Notes: generated by a model not told the origin, from the letters alone. A stretch of 64,000 nucleotides of DNA from Adineta ricciae (GCA_905250025.1 CAJNOJ010000005.1:574999-638998), one strand, 5' to 3'. Counted from the first letter of the stretch, positions 1 through 13,344 are shown. Translations and numbers: made by a program.

Positions 1-85
1 AGAGATTTCTTGTCATTGCATCTGATGGAGCTAATAACGAATAGTTTCGATGTGTTTGAATGAGGAAAGCAAGCGCGATCAATAG

Positions 86-3000
86 TTATACAAGCGGTAA
101 GCGTGTCAACATATGCATGTAAGATAGTCGAACGTTAAGTATAACGTTTATATGTCGTATTATTTTTCTGCTACTATTACCCTCATCAGGTTTATCTGGA
201 TCATCCCAATCGATGATATTTTCGTCTTCAACATCATAGCTATTGTTCCATTCGATTTTAATAATTTCATCATCAGCACCTCCGCGTTCGGAAGGCGGCG
301 CTGATGAACAACGGGAACGAACAGACATAGAGCACGCCGTCGCTGCCGAAGGCAATCCAGCCGCCCATAACTGTTCAGTCAACTGACGAAATGCCAGTTC
401 ACGATTATGAGGACTAATTGGTGTATTAGATGGAAAATCTCGTCTTTTTGACAGAAAAGGAATATGAGTGGGCGATGAAGGGCGAGCCGCACGTCGTCCT
501 CGGCGGCGACGCGACTGTGTCACTTGATTATAAACAGAAGCGTGTGCACGAGATGATGACATCGCTGATACCATTGGATTTTCTACAAAAGAAGTCAATT
601 CGAAACGAAATAAAACAAAACAACATCAAACAGAAGTAAAGAAGGAGAAGAAGGAGAAGGATATAGAACATTCATACAAAGATATGCATAGACACATGAT
701 ATGAAGAACAAACTCTCGCATACGATAGAATAAGAAGGCAAGTTCTTACCGGAATTATTTGATATTGTCTTATTTGTTTTGCCCGTTACCGATTCGTCAG
801 GTGTTTCGCGTCGATGTGTAGCTGCCGTAGCTCCCTTGCGTATATTCCGATTTGAACCAACCATATACCATTGTTGATCATTAATCGAATCCGTTGATCG
901 TGATATTTCTTGCTGATGATGTCTCTGGTCGGAAAGTTCAAGGCGTGTAGTTGGTTTCGATACTCCTGTCGGCAAAGAGGGTAAGGGCTGTGTTGGTGGA
1001 GGCGTTGTTTGAGATGAAACAGTACCATTAACCGCTGGTGTTGATTTCACCGGTGTGAAATTCGAAGTTGACTCTTTTACCTTGCTGGTTACGCGTTTTG
1101 GTCGAGCAGGCTATACAAGCAAACAAATGGAAAACTCTACTTTTCTTCAATTACATTGTTAAAACATACAACAAATGGCTCATTTTCTTCATCAGTTAAC
1201 GAAGTCGATGGGGGAGTTGTTGAACATGGTGTTGAGGCCGTTGATTGTTCTGTATTTGGTGATTTCGATGCTTTCAATGGTTGTGATCTGATGATTGTTT
1301 CTATCTGTTGTTTTGATGACTAAAATAGGCAAAGGAAAGTCTCGACTTCGTTCATGTGATTAAATCTCTTGTTTACTTTGGCAGCTAGTCCATTTTCTGT
1401 TGTTACTCGTTTATGTTTGTGTGCCATTGCTTTTGGACTAGTTGCCACTGACCGAACACCTGTATTCGAGACATCTGATGTTCTTGATGGCTATAAATTT
1501 AAGATGACAATGGAGTCGATGTTCATCAGAAAAGTATCTATTTACTTTCGACGATGTTTCACTATTTTCTTTGCTTCCATTTGTTGATCCATTGGAACGC
1601 TTCGGCTTCGTATCGTTTTCTCTTGCTTTGTTTTCATCCTTCGATGCATCTTTCTTAGTATTTGCTGTCTGCATTCCCGTACGCGACTCAATTCGTTCAC
1701 TACACGCACACAACAGTGCATCTTTCATACAAAATATTTATAAATATCCTACCGAATTCGTTGTTCACCGTTCACAGCCTCTGTCAACTCGTTTAGATCA
1801 AATAATCTTTCATTCGTTGATGACATCCGACAACGGAGTTCTACTCGAGCCAAATACTAAAACATGAGACAAAACAGGAAGTTCACACTGTGAGGAAAGA
1901 ATCATCGAACTCAATTACGTCATTATATAATCGATGTGCTTCATACACAGCGACCGCCACAATGTATACTAGCATGAATAAAGTTGAAGCCAAACATAAG
2001 CGGTAAAACTGTGTTTCCCATACAGGTCGTGGAATTGTTCGATAACACGTCGCCAGAACACGCTGTGGAATACGCACAATAAGCGGAAAGGTCATAACAC
2101 CGATATTGGTATTCAATGTTAAAGTTTCAGCTATTTCAGTCAGCGTGTAGTCAGGTTGAAAACTAAAATCAATCAAAGGATGAATTGAATAACCAGTCAC
2201 TTCTATCTTATCTTTACCGAATTTCAAGTTCATAACGTTCATCTGGCTCAATTTCGATTTCCGAACAAGATATTACGGAGAAGCCTTGTCCACTACATTT
2301 CGAATGGCCAAATGATATATCGTGGATAATAGCTCGTATGTTTCCCGTATTACGTAGGGTGACGATTTTCACAAGAATTGGATTTCCACGGGAAGTCTCT
2401 GTTGAGGGATAGTCTGTAAATGAGAGGAAAGTAGAAGGAAATTTGCTTTATTTGCACTTTGTCATGACATACTTGAACAAAGTTTATATTGTTTTTCATT
2501 CATTTCCAAAACAAGAGGTATGTCAGATGAACCAGCGTTACGGTTACCGACAGTTAAACTACCGCTACCACCTTCACCACGCAAAAGAATCGATTCCAGT
2601 ATTGTTAAATTATTTCTAAAGAAGCAATTCAATCAATCAATTGAGGTCATTTTGAAGAAGAACGACATACCGAACAACAAAGTAAATCTCGTGTTTCATC
2701 GAATGCTTCGGTCGATATGACGCAGTAAAAGTCATCTGTTCATTAGGTGCAAGAGTAAATCTGTAGATTTCATCGGACAATTGTACACGTTTGGGTGTCT
2801 AGAAGTTTAAGCAGAAGCAGTTCAAATCGCAAAGATCTATTCAGCCAAAAATATACCGTCGAAATATCGAATACTTGTTGATTAGGAGCTGATATTCGCT
2901 TATTTCTTGTTTTCTTGTTATCATAACTACTGATCAGTTCAACTGAATATTGAAGTGGACCGGATGACGGGTTTGTTATAACAATATTATGTGTCTGATG

Positions 3001-6000
3001 GCAAACATAAATGAAGAATGGAAGGATAGTTATAAATTATTTACTTTGGTTGTATTTAAAAGCGTCAGATGATAATCGATAACCACAGGTGCACGAGAGA
3101 CCGCTGATGTCATGAATTCAAGCACCGATGGCCAAACGAATCCTATCTTTACTGGCCATGAGACTTCAGCTTGATCTGTAATAAGCCAAACATTTGTTTG
3201 TATTCTAAATTGATTGGTTTCGATATAAAACAAAGTTTGTTCTTGTCGAATTTTCTCCTACCGTTGCTTTCGAACGAGTGATGTCCATTCTTTCCAAAGG
3301 TTTCGAAATTTTGCGACTAGCACATCATCAAGTTCCTGTGTATCCAACGCTGATACATGTTGATCCCATCGCTTCTTAAATTCGGGATGATTATTCAAAC
3401 CGCAATAACATGTTGATTCCGATGGCACCTGAATACTATTACATAATGGTAACATATCGAACATTAGCTTTCCGATCTATGATAAAACAGAAATAATTCC
3501 GAAATTCGATCGAACAATTAGTACATACCTGATGATTTTTCTTCGATTCAATGATTAATTTGTTTGGTGATGTTGTATTCCAAATAAATGAAAAACAATT
3601 ACCGTATGTTGGAAATTCCATACGCGTCACATCTGTTGGCTGATCAAAACCGTTGTATAAAGTAATATTTGTCGAGCCCACACGATTCTACGTATTCAAA
3701 AACACATGAATAGTTCTTCCATGAAATTTTTTTCTTCAAAAAGATTTCATACCGGAAAAACATCGATATACAGTGGTTTTTCATTTTGAAGAATAATTGA
3801 TCCACTAATGGTACGATATTTCATGCGCATAATGAGAGTCTATCGAGGAGCAAGAAATGCATGTAAATGTCGAAAGTCAGATTTCGCTTACTTCATAACG
3901 TGTTTTGAACGTAATCATTTCTTTATGCAAGGAAGGATTACTCATACCATTGATTGTCAACGAGAATATCGCTTGATGGCGAGCGGGGATAACAATCTTT
4001 AAAATAAATCCGTACAACTCTTCAATATTCGTTTTTCATTTGAATCAATTTACCTCGATGATTTGACCATTCCGATAAACGCTTTTGAAAACTGCATTTG
4101 TTTCACTGCCGTTGATCGAAAGCATCTGTGCAAGTTGAAGCGTTGATTTTGGTAACGTGTGGGATATTGTTTCGATAGATATTTCTACTGGATTGGCATT
4201 TTGTAATACGAATTTCACCGTACGGGATGCATTCACCGGGATACTTGCAATAAAATATTCGGATGGATTCGTATCATTACGTCGAATACCACCATTGTTA
4301 CTATCCGCGACGACTTGATGCTAAACAGAAAAAAACACATTTCATTCGTCGTGCTTCAAAGAAGTTCTAAGTTTAATTTCGGTCAGATAAGAACTTACAC
4401 CCAGTAATCCATTGTATAAATGCAGAGGTAAATGGAAATAGGATAGATTCGTATGTAATGTAAGCGATGCTTCCAGATTGTTAAACGGTGCACGTAATAC
4501 TGATGATTTAATAACACTGATACATACTGGAAAAACTGTCTGACCTGGACTTGCATATATAAAGGGCGAAAGAATATTCAGCTATGAAATAGAAATTAAT
4601 TTAAATAAATATGAGAAAGAGATTTTCGACAAAATAACTTACCCGAATATACTGAGAAAGTAATTCTGTTTTATCTGTTGTAACGCTATAGATGACCACT
4701 GATGAGTTAAATCGATTCAATAGTTTTATCGCTCGACATTCTTCCTTATTATCATTAGATGAATCGATTGAAGATGATGGAATGTAAAAATAACTTGCAG
4801 TTCGATCGTAATCGAGTGACCCATGTAATACAGTTGTGCGAAATGGAATCTGTAAAGTCGGTTCGTCGACAGTCAGTGCTGGTAGTGTATAGACTTGAAC
4901 TGAACCTCGCACACGTTTGATTCCATCCGGAATTAACTGTGGTTGAATGATCAAATCTGCTATTTTAGTCAGTTGATGAAGACCAGCTGGTACTTGAAGT
5001 TTCTCATAATGAACTGTCAGGTGATTTATATTCACTGTTCCCACCCGAACATCCTACACATTTAATTGAAAGTATTCAATTCTGTTCTAGAACTTTTCGA
5101 TCAAGATAGTTTCTGCATTGAGTGCAAAAAGGCATTTAATTTGGTCAAGTACTCCACAACACCTTGAATATCGACTGTATTGTTTCTCTCTCAATAAATC
5201 TCTATGGCAACTGATTTCACTTGTCGTAGCCTGTAAGCAAGAGGATTTTAGTAGAGAAAATATGCAATAATTATCTTCGTGACCTAATCTTCTACCGAAT
5301 ATTTTGTTTTTACTCGTAAACGAACAAACATAAACAATACGATTTTTTTCTGTCCAGAATTCAAGTGCTTTTCTTTTTTTTTATGTTTTTTTTCGATGAC
5401 TTGAAAGCAAGCAGATTGTTTCTGCTAGGACATATAGAATCTTTTCATGGCCTAGGAATGCGAGATGCGTTCGACGTAACTTACAGTTATAGTCACCGGA
5501 GTTTTTCCATTATTGATAACATATATTGGTATGCGTATTGGTCGAGCTGTTGAACGTATAAAATTTTCCGGAGAAAATTCTAAGATATCAACATTTGAAT
5601 AGAGACTCTGTTCGTCGGAGACGTTGATTTCAACAGGCACAACAATTGTATCGTTAGAATTGGTCTTAATACAGTAAAATCCATGTAGACGCTCCAACTT
5701 ATATGCATAATAATTGATTTTTATAATCGGTTTCACTTCATAAGGTTTCATATGCCATTGTTGTTGATGTTCAAAGCTTTTGACAATCTTATTTCTCTGT
5801 TGCTTATACGATAAGAGTTCAATAAACAAATTTTCATCACTTGTAAAGATTTCGTTGATATCTATCGAATGATTGTATGGATTATAGAAATGTACGGTAT
5901 ATTCAAACGTTGAATTCAAGGGTATATTTGCACCAATTAATGGACGTATGTGAAATGGACTGAGTGTACCGATACCATTGACCTTAAAGAACGAAATCAG

Positions 6001-6889
6001 AGAAAATTTATTGTGATAAAATTAGGGAACATTCCATTTACATAATAATGCACAGTGCCACGGTTGGTTTTGATGGTAAATATACTCTTGGTGAGTCCGA
6101 GCGTTCGTGGGAGATAGTAAACATTGATTGATGTATTTCCACCATTGGCCGAAAGAGTTTTCTGAGTGAAAAAAGATGAGTAAAACTGAACAGTTGCACC
6201 AGATAGTGATTGTAATTCAACAGGTTGAGAATCATCATTTATGATGATAACTGTCTGCATACGTGGCATCGCCATAGCTCTACGAATTGTTTCATTTATT
6301 CAGTTATTTGTCATGTGACTAGTGCAAACTTACTGTGCACCAAAATCTAACAACGGGGGAACAAATCGTATTGATATTGATGAAGATGATGCGGTTGCAG
6401 AAGCCGTGATCGGTGATGATGATGTACAGTTATTCAGATTCGAAATGTCATTGGAATTTTTCGGTTCAATTGACTTCTCATCAAGGATTTCTTTCGACTG
6501 TTTATAATCTTCGTCAAATGATGTTAATAATGCAATAAGCAATTCTTTTTCTTCGTCATCATCGGAGTTCTCTTCGATGTTCTAGGATGGAAGCAACATG
6601 CGAAATATGACAAATTCGTCTTCTAGTCGATGCTTACAGAAAATCGTGGATCAGATGATTTCACAACATGAATCGAATCCGTTGATAATTGGATGATTGC
6701 TAAAGTAAACAGATAGATGTAAGAGAAACTCAATCGAAGACCATTCTGCAAACCTTCGTTGTCATTATTATTCAAGGAATTGACAATGGTTAGAAATGCT
6801 GTGTAGATATGTAATAAAAAGAGAATATGTAAAAAATAGAAAAGACTATTTGTTGATTGTTGATTTGTTCGCAGTCGAATTGAAACCAT
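86..6889 (-). CDS. TMEM131: TMEM131-family transmembrane protein (multi-exon)
   Basis: In animals TMEM131 is an ER/Golgi membrane protein that helps procollagen secretion: its lumenal PapD-like domains contact procollagen and its cytosolic tail contacts the TRAPP III complex. The ATG at 6889 opens a hydrophobic signal-like segment. Around 6330-6360 comes the family hallmark VPPLLDFG, continuing across an intron into a PapD-like domain (about 6000-6279). Further lumenal beta-sandwich exons lie at 5484-5919, 4601-5053, 4045-4236, 3439-3681 and 3030-3464. The juxtamembrane TIPRPVWE motif and a single transmembrane helix lie near 1930-2050, which fixes the family well. The cytosolic tail (about 86-1858) is rich in Ser, Thr and Asn and ends in an acidic WDDPDKPDE stretch before the stop at 86. 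Introns are mostly about 50-60 nt, for example about 1859-1920 and a 54-nt one near 1700-1750. The longest is about 430 nt (about 5054-5483). The tail exon joins are the least certain part. Confidence 0.85.
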
Positions 6890-8374
6890 TTTGTTTATTC
6901 TAATTGGTTGTTATGTGATTGACAACGAGTTTTTGTTCAAAAAATGGAAAATAAAATATCATCTAGGAAGTAAGAACAGGCGCATTGATGAAAGAACTCG
7001 AATTAAAATGCGATATCGTCGGTAAGACTGGACTGGAGGATCGAAGCGAGCAAAAAAAGGCAAACGCAAAAAGAGCATCGATGCGGAACAACACAAGGTA
7101 AATATCTTAGTATGTGAGTACGTTTACATGTGTTGTGTTCTGTTTGTGTGCGTGTTGGCTTGGGAAAACTTCTTGTTCGATGCCGATTGGAGTAGATGAA
7201 ACAGCCAATTGAGGAAAGATATTTGACAGATGGCAAGAATGAGGGCGCTAGTTAATTACTAGTTAGTTTATTCATCATTTCGACTTGATACGTACGTACG
7301 TGTCTATGGATACAATCTGTCAAGGACAACAAATGCAATATTTGAGGGAGAATGAGAGAAAACGACGAGAATTTTCAAAGGCAAAAAAGAAAGAAAATGC
7401 GTTGTTTTCTCTCGACAGTGTACTTTTCATTTTTAATGCGTAATTTTATTTTCCATGGCTTAACAACTAACTCAATGAGATTCCGTGTCTATTTTTTTCA
7501 TTAAAGCGAATGCACTTTATTGTTGAACTAAGCCCATGATGTCTTGCCGTCCGACGATGATGATTTAATGGACTCACACTTCAAACAATGCTTGTTTAAA
7601 TACATACAAATGTTTGAAACTAGTATTTGATGATGAAAATATGTAACCTTGTGTTGTTTGCATTTCGAATACTCTCCTTATGGTCTTATTATTGTTCCTT
7701 TCAACACAATACTCAACATCAAATCGTAATTTAAGTAGTTCTGAGAAACCGGCATCGGATCTCGTCGCTTTTTTTGTCTCAAAATCTCCAGTGAAAAGAA
7801 TGCTGAGTGTCATTTACTGACAAGCATGTATATTTGATAACTATTCAAGCATCCGCACAATTATTCTGATGAATATTTCTCATTTCAGGCAAATTGCTTA
7901 GTTAGTCCTTGGAAGCCAAACTTACCATCGGCAAGAGAGAAGCGAAATGTATATTTTTCTCGCTGAGACATTTTTTTTTCATCAAGTAAAAGGAAATCAA
8001 ATTAAAGTCAACATTAGGCATGTTCAAGGTTAACAATGTTACTGAGTTTCTTACCATGTCAATTGCACTTCAAATCTTTAAAGCAAATACCGTCCGACGC
8101 AGATCATACCGATCGGCGATGAAAAACGTGAAAAGTTTAAGATATACATACTGCTGTTGAGCAATTAGAGCGAATATGGCGTCTTTTCATCACATCGATC
8201 GAAAATATTGTATATAACAAGCGTATGATTAGAGTATCGATAGCTTAAGATAGATTTCATTACAAAACAACGGAGGGAGAGAGCGAAACTCGAGATGGAA
8301 TGTCAAATAATTGATTAGATTCATAAATAAAAAAAACACGAACTAGCTGCACCTTTGTGATTCATAACTATTTG

Positions 8375-8864
8375 AACCAAGGGGGAACATAGTGATTTCC
8401 AGGCAAGAAATCAGCTGGCAATCAAGAAAAATCGCTATTTTATATAAAAGACACAGCTGACGATTGGAAAACAGTTCACGGAAGCTAAAAACGATTAAAA
8501 AGGGCTAAAACACTTAGAAGTCAATGAAAATCAATGAAAAACATATGCAGTCGTAAAAGAGTCCCCTCAAGATTCAGATCAAAAACGAAATTTTGATTTT
8601 TAATGATTTCCTAGAGACTTTCCTGATTTTTCGATTCTCGATCATTTTTGGTATTTTTACCCGAAAGGTTTGACTTTTTACAGTTTCTTGTCGATTTTAT
8701 GTGTTATCAACAGTTTTTAGTAATTAATGTTTCGTTTTCATCAAGATAATAAAATTGATTTCGATTAGTGGAAATCAACTGAAAGCACGTGAAATCATTG
8801 GAAATCACTATAAATAAATAAAAAATGCAATTGAAAATCAAGAAATCACTTTGTTCCTCTTGTG
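8375..8864. mobile_element. Non-autonomous DNA-transposon-like element with terminal inverted repeats (copy A)
   Basis: The left end reads AACCAAGGGGGAACATAGTG. The right end (about 8843-8862) reads AATCACTTTGTTCCTCTTG, whose reverse complement CAAGAGGAACAAAGTGATT matches the left end with few differences. The roughly 490-nt interior is AT-rich, repeats a GAAATCA-like motif (around 8768-8806) and has no ORF of note. A shorter relative with the same two ends lies at about 13846-13948. Size, inverted ends and lack of coding capacity fit a MITE-like element. I could not define a clear target-site duplication or a transposase family. Confidence 0.55.
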
Positions 8865-9226
8865 TGTACTGCAAAAAGTGTATGATATAGACGACAGGAA
8901 AGTCATAGAGGAATATCAGTATTTTTTAATAACTCAAGAATGGCTCGTCCAATCAGGCTCATAATAGAACTCGAACGAGATATTCATATGACAATATTCT
9001 CTGGAAAACTTCATCACAATCGGATTAGTCTTTTAGGAGTAATCATTGGACGGACACCTTGTTCATTTGACTACTCCGTTCACGTTTCCCATGTATCAGA
9101 CAAAGTTAGTAGTTTCACGTCTCTTGCCCATAACATGTTACTGACACTTTCACTATGTTCAACTCAAGCCTACTAGTTAAATAATGAATAAGTTTTCATT
9201 CATACGGGAAAATAGAAGCTCTGGAA

Positions 9227-9577
9227 TTAATTCCTCACAACGACCTGTGGGACAAAAAGAAGACATTCATACAGCATACGAAGCAGTTTCGTACCGTGCT
9301 CAAGAACGAATTTCACAGACGGTCTGAAAAAAGTCCAGCGATCGTCAGTTCCATTGTTCGAAGTAGACATAGCATTCTTAATCGACTTAGAAACTACCGC
9401 CTTTACTTGTGTGTTTTCGACCATATACATAGAAGTGGGTCCGCTACACTTTGCCGACAGGTACAGTCTGTCAAAAATCATTTTACCGACAGATCTTTTA
9501 GTCAAAAACTCCAAAAGATTCAATGCTTTTCGTAACCAAATCCTTAGGAAACTGATGCAACAGCCATTTTTAAGCAA
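9227..9577 (-). pseudogene. Possible gene relic, 116-codon open frame
   Basis: An open minus-strand frame of 116 codons lies in an otherwise gene-poor region. I do not recognise its product and see no signal peptide or splice partners. Two plus-strand frames across the same bases (9296-9535 and 9354-9608) are also open, so chance openness cannot be excluded. It is listed as a possible decayed exon only because its length stands out locally. Confidence 0.2.
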
Positions 9578-9620
9578 ACTCTGCCATAGCTACGATATTC
9601 TCATCTAAATATTCCCCTAC

Positions 9621-9641
9621 ACCCTCACCCTCACCCTCACC
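9621..9641. repeat. CCCTCA hexamer array (about 3.5 units)
   Basis: Three perfect CCCTCA units and a partial follow CCCCTACA. A degenerate relative lies about 1 kb downstream. Confidence 0.8.
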
Positions 9642-10678
9642 CTTTGGATGAGTTGAAGGAAACAGGTGAAAAAACTGGATGTCAGGTGAGAAATGTGGTT
9701 GAAAATCGTTTTAGACGACTGGATATAAAGACCTGGGTAATCAAGATATATACCATATTTTCATTTTTCTAGAAACATGTCACTATTGTTAATGCGAAAG
9801 GGATACTGAATATTCAATTTTGTTTTTCGACATGATATGTAATCGGATTGTAGATTGATATGAAATCTGCTGATTTTTGTTTATGTTTGACAAGCTGTTT
9901 GAAAATTGAATTTTTGACGTCAAAGTCTTAGTTCATATGAGAAGGAAATTACGGGACGATTTGGAAAAGTATTTCGTTACACTTCAATGTGCAATGCATT
10001 TTTAGTCATGATTATATGTTATTATGCTAAAGTTTCACAGGAAAATGAACTTAGCCACAAAGCATAAATTGTAATTTGCTTCATTATGGTTAAATCAAAC
10101 ACGATATTGGGCTTATGTATCACACGTATCTACTTCATCAAAGAGTTCATGAGAACTCAGAGTTAATAAAAAGATCTTTTCAGATAATAACTAATTCACA
10201 GTATAATCGTAAGCGAGTACTTCTTTCGTACGATATTGTATTTTTACAATTGAGAAATGGGTTAAAGATACTTTTCTACAGTATTTAAGAGAAGTTCGCG
10301 TAATGTTCGATGAGAGCCATTCAATTTTAAATAAAGAATCACTTACAAAGTAAACATTTACGAATAGTTATATCAGTCTGCCGAGTAATCGGATACAGAC
10401 AAATATTCTCTATCGTAATCAATGATAGGCTTTCATCATTTCTCTGCTGATTAGGTATCATAATGTTGTAAAATTTCTTTGCACTTGAATACACATTAAT
10501 GGGCAAAATATTTTTGAACGATTTAAAATCCGAAAATGTGATCCGTGTCAAGGAATCAACTGGAACAGTATCGGAAGCGGATAGCCGGATACGAAGTTAG
10601 ATTCCCATTGCAGGAAATCGTTGGAAAGTCATTGATCCTGCCGGTTCCTGTCGTACAGCTTTGACATGGGCACTTAGG

Positions 10679-10732
10679 CCTTCCTCTACACGTTCACCTA
10701 GACCTTCGCCTACACCCTCATCTACATTCTGA
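10679..10732. repeat. Degenerate CCTACA/CCCTCA hexamer array
   Basis: Read in sixes the stretch gives CCTTCC, TCTACA, CGTTCA, CCTAGA, CCTTCG, CCTACA, CCCTCA, TCTACA, TTCTGA. That is about nine imperfect units of one hexamer consensus, related to the perfect units at 9621. It may be an old minisatellite. A telomere-derived origin is possible but not shown. Confidence 0.55.
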
Positions 10733-11092
10733 TCCTCAAAATAATGGTGAACACACAAAACGCATTTGTCGACAATATGATTGAGACCCTATTAGAACGT
10801 TGTTGGAGAATAATTTATGACATTTGAAATATTCTCTAATGACTTTCTATTTATTCGCCTGAGAGTATGTCGTCCAAGAATACGGTCTTTCCTTTCTTGA
10901 TCGTACCTTTACTTATTTCAAAATTTTCCGATCAAAATCATATATTACGTTGTCCTGATATAATTATTTTATGTGTCAATTAATGAGAGTCCGAGAAATG
11001 GCTACTCTATAATTTTATTTGAATAAACAAATTAAACATATATAATATATATAAAACTGTATTTCAACCTACTAATATTTCATTTCGTCACA

Positions 11093-13344
11093 ATGTTATT
11101 TATTGGCAAGCCCATTTTAGCTGTATTTCTGTTCATCATTGCAGAAACATCAGGTACATTATTAGAAGATTATAAATCTGTTTAAATCTCTATCATTTTC
11201 ACATGAACAACTAATCTGATCAAAGATACTTTAAACAGTCATTTTCTGCGTTTTAGGTAGTTTTTATAATCAACCAATGTTTGCATCAAATGCGTCATGG
11301 AACGCTAATGGTACCACTATTGCCAATAGTACTTTGATTGGATCGCATCCCTTTGATATTTTCATTGATAAAAATAATATAATCTATGTTCCTAAACAAG
11401 ATTCGAAACAAATCATTCTTTTATTCGGAAGAAACTTAACATCAACAAGAAATGTCTCTGCTAATTTATCGAATTCATCAACTATTTTTGTCAAGACATC
11501 AGATGATATTTATGTTGATACATATTATTCGATTGGTGGTATTAGTCGAATAACATCAAATTCAACAATTTCAATATCAAGAATGAATTTATGTCATCAA
11601 TGTTCGGATATATTTATTAGTCGAAATGATCTTCTCTATTGTTCATTTACTGAAAATCATCAAGTTCTAGCTAGTTCATTGATTACTACTTTGGATCCAT
11701 TATTAATTGTTGCCGGAACAGGTAGTGCTGGTTCAACATCAACTACACTTCGAAATCCTCTTGGAATATTTGTTGATAATACAAATGACGATTTATATGT
11801 TGCTGATTGTAGAAATAATCGAATTCAATTATTTAAATCAGAAAGATTAACGGCCACAACTGTAGCTGGAAGTGGGTCAATCAATGTGACAATCGATCTC
11901 AATTATCCAAGTGGTATTGCATTAGACAGTAGCAGCTATTTATTTATTGTTGATTCTGGAAATAATCGTATTATTGGTGAAGGATTAAATGGTTTTCGTT
12001 GCATAGTCGGATGCACGAATTCATCTGGTTCAGCATCGAATCAACTAAATAATCCTTGGAGTTTGTCTTTCGATAGTTATGGAAATCTTTTTGTTAGTGA
12101 TCAAGCAAATAATCGAATACAGAAATTTAATTTTAGTAAGTTTAAAATATACTTCGTATAGATGTGCGTGTAAATTGATTTTCCAAAGTTCAAGAACATT
12201 TTGATAATCTGAATTAGTCTTTCTTTGTAATAGTACCAAGTTGTTATGATAGAATTAAGAATCAAGATGAAACTGATATTGATTGTGGTGGTTCAAATTG
12301 TTCAAAATGTCCACTCAATAAAACTTGTTTACTCAATTCGGATTGTTATATCAACGAATGCAATACAACATCGTACACATGTCAAGGTATAAATAGTCAT
12401 TCTCTGCTATCGGATATTTTGTTGTAGTGATTTCGTCGCTAGGGAAGTTAAGATAACTATGATAAAATGTGGCTATAAAAGCTGAAAAATTATCCCAAAT
12501 GATTTTCATTCTAATCTGTCTTCTTTGATTACTCTTTAAAGGAAGTTTTCTAATGTGTAGAATCTGACGAAATCATAATGAACTTCAATGATTCTATAGC
12601 TTCTTTCTATGAGTTCCAATGATGGAAAACTGTAATAATTGATAGTGCCATTGTTTTACAAAATTTATCCAAAGATTCAACACTGTTTCTTTTCGAAATT
12701 GAGATTGAAATAAATCAATTTAATGATCTGAAATTGATTTCGATTGATGAAATCAGTGCAATATCCTTTGTCCAGATCACAACAATTTTCTGGTACAGAC
12801 ATCGAGTGCGTTGATTCAGCTTCTCTAAAGTCTTTCTTTTCCATTCTAATATTATTGAATGAGTCTCATATTCAATTGTAAAATTTATTTTGCCACTCTA
12901 GCGACGTCTGGTACTGCGCGAGGTGGTCATGGCTCCAACTCTTTTAGCGATTTAGATGTGGTTGGTTTGTACGGACGAACCTTTCCAATATCAATTATTT
13001 TAAGATGCGGTAGCTATATCGATGCCATTCAAGTGACCTATGAAACGAGTAACCAAACACAAGGTTCAGTAGTTACACAAGCGCCAAGAAGAGGTGGAAC
13101 TAATACAGGTCCACATCAATTCGATCTACTTCCTGGCGAAAGAATTGTGAAAGTTGACGGACGTAGTGGAAACTATGTTACCGGCTTACAGTTTACCACG
13201 AGTACAGGAAACGTAAGTGCTTATTGTGGTGGTTCTAGTGACACAGCATTTACCGAACAGTATCCTGGCTATGTTTTATCATATATAACTGGCAGCTACG
13301 GAAATTGGTTAGATCAAATACAGTTTCATTGGATTCCTGCGTGA
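11093..13344 (+). CDS. Secreted NHL-repeat protein with Cys-rich linker and C-terminal jacalin-like lectin domain
   Basis: Exon 1 (11093-11153) encodes a short signal peptide (LAVFLFIIAETS core). Exon 2 (11257-12135) encodes a beta-propeller of NHL type: units repeat the pattern P-x-G-(I/L)-(F/A)-x-D ... LYVADCRNNRIQLF / LFIVDSGNNRII / LFVSDQANNRIQKF. Exon 3 (12234-12387) is Cys-rich, with a DETDIDCGGSNCSKC motif like the one found in many secreted extracellular proteins. Exon 4 (from about 12901) encodes a domain of about 145 residues with jacalin-like beta-prism features: GRTFPISIILRCGSYIDAI, then LLPGERIVKVDGRSGNYV, then LQFTTSTGN. Phases join cleanly (G/GT, A/TA, G/CG). The 513-nt intron before exon 4 is long for this genome, and an in-frame ATG at 12859 means the lectin could instead be a separate gene. 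Many N-glycosylation sequons support secretion. A role in binding glycans or particles outside the cell is inferred. Confidence 0.75.

Larger units (their letters stand above)
6890..11092. other. Gene-poor 4.2-kb stretch between TMEM131 and the NHL gene
   Basis: No supported gene. The part next to 6889 is presumably the TMEM131 5' region. Several short ORFs occur (a 77-residue one near 7003-7236 and a 79-residue one at 7574-7813, both minus), but they show no recognisable domain and no matching splice partners. The stretch also holds a transposon-like element (about 8375-8864), a possible gene relic (9227-9577) and two hexamer arrays (9621-9641 and 10679-10732), each listed separately. Its repeat content contrasts with the tightly packed genes elsewhere in the window. 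Confidence 0.6.

Noticed and set aside
1369..1867. Plus-strand ORFs antisense to the TMEM131 tail
   Set aside because: The minus strand joins into a continuous TMEM131 frame through short GT-AG introns here; the plus ORFs lack features and splice logic.
1859..1890. Apparent 32-nt intron in TMEM131
   Set aside because: An upstream donor at about 1920 gives a normal intron of about 60 nt and phase 0 on both sides, so the ultra-short intron is unnecessary.
7003..7236. Minus ORF with a hydrophobic end
   Set aside because: No recognisable domain, no splice partner, and it lies in the presumed TMEM131 upstream region.
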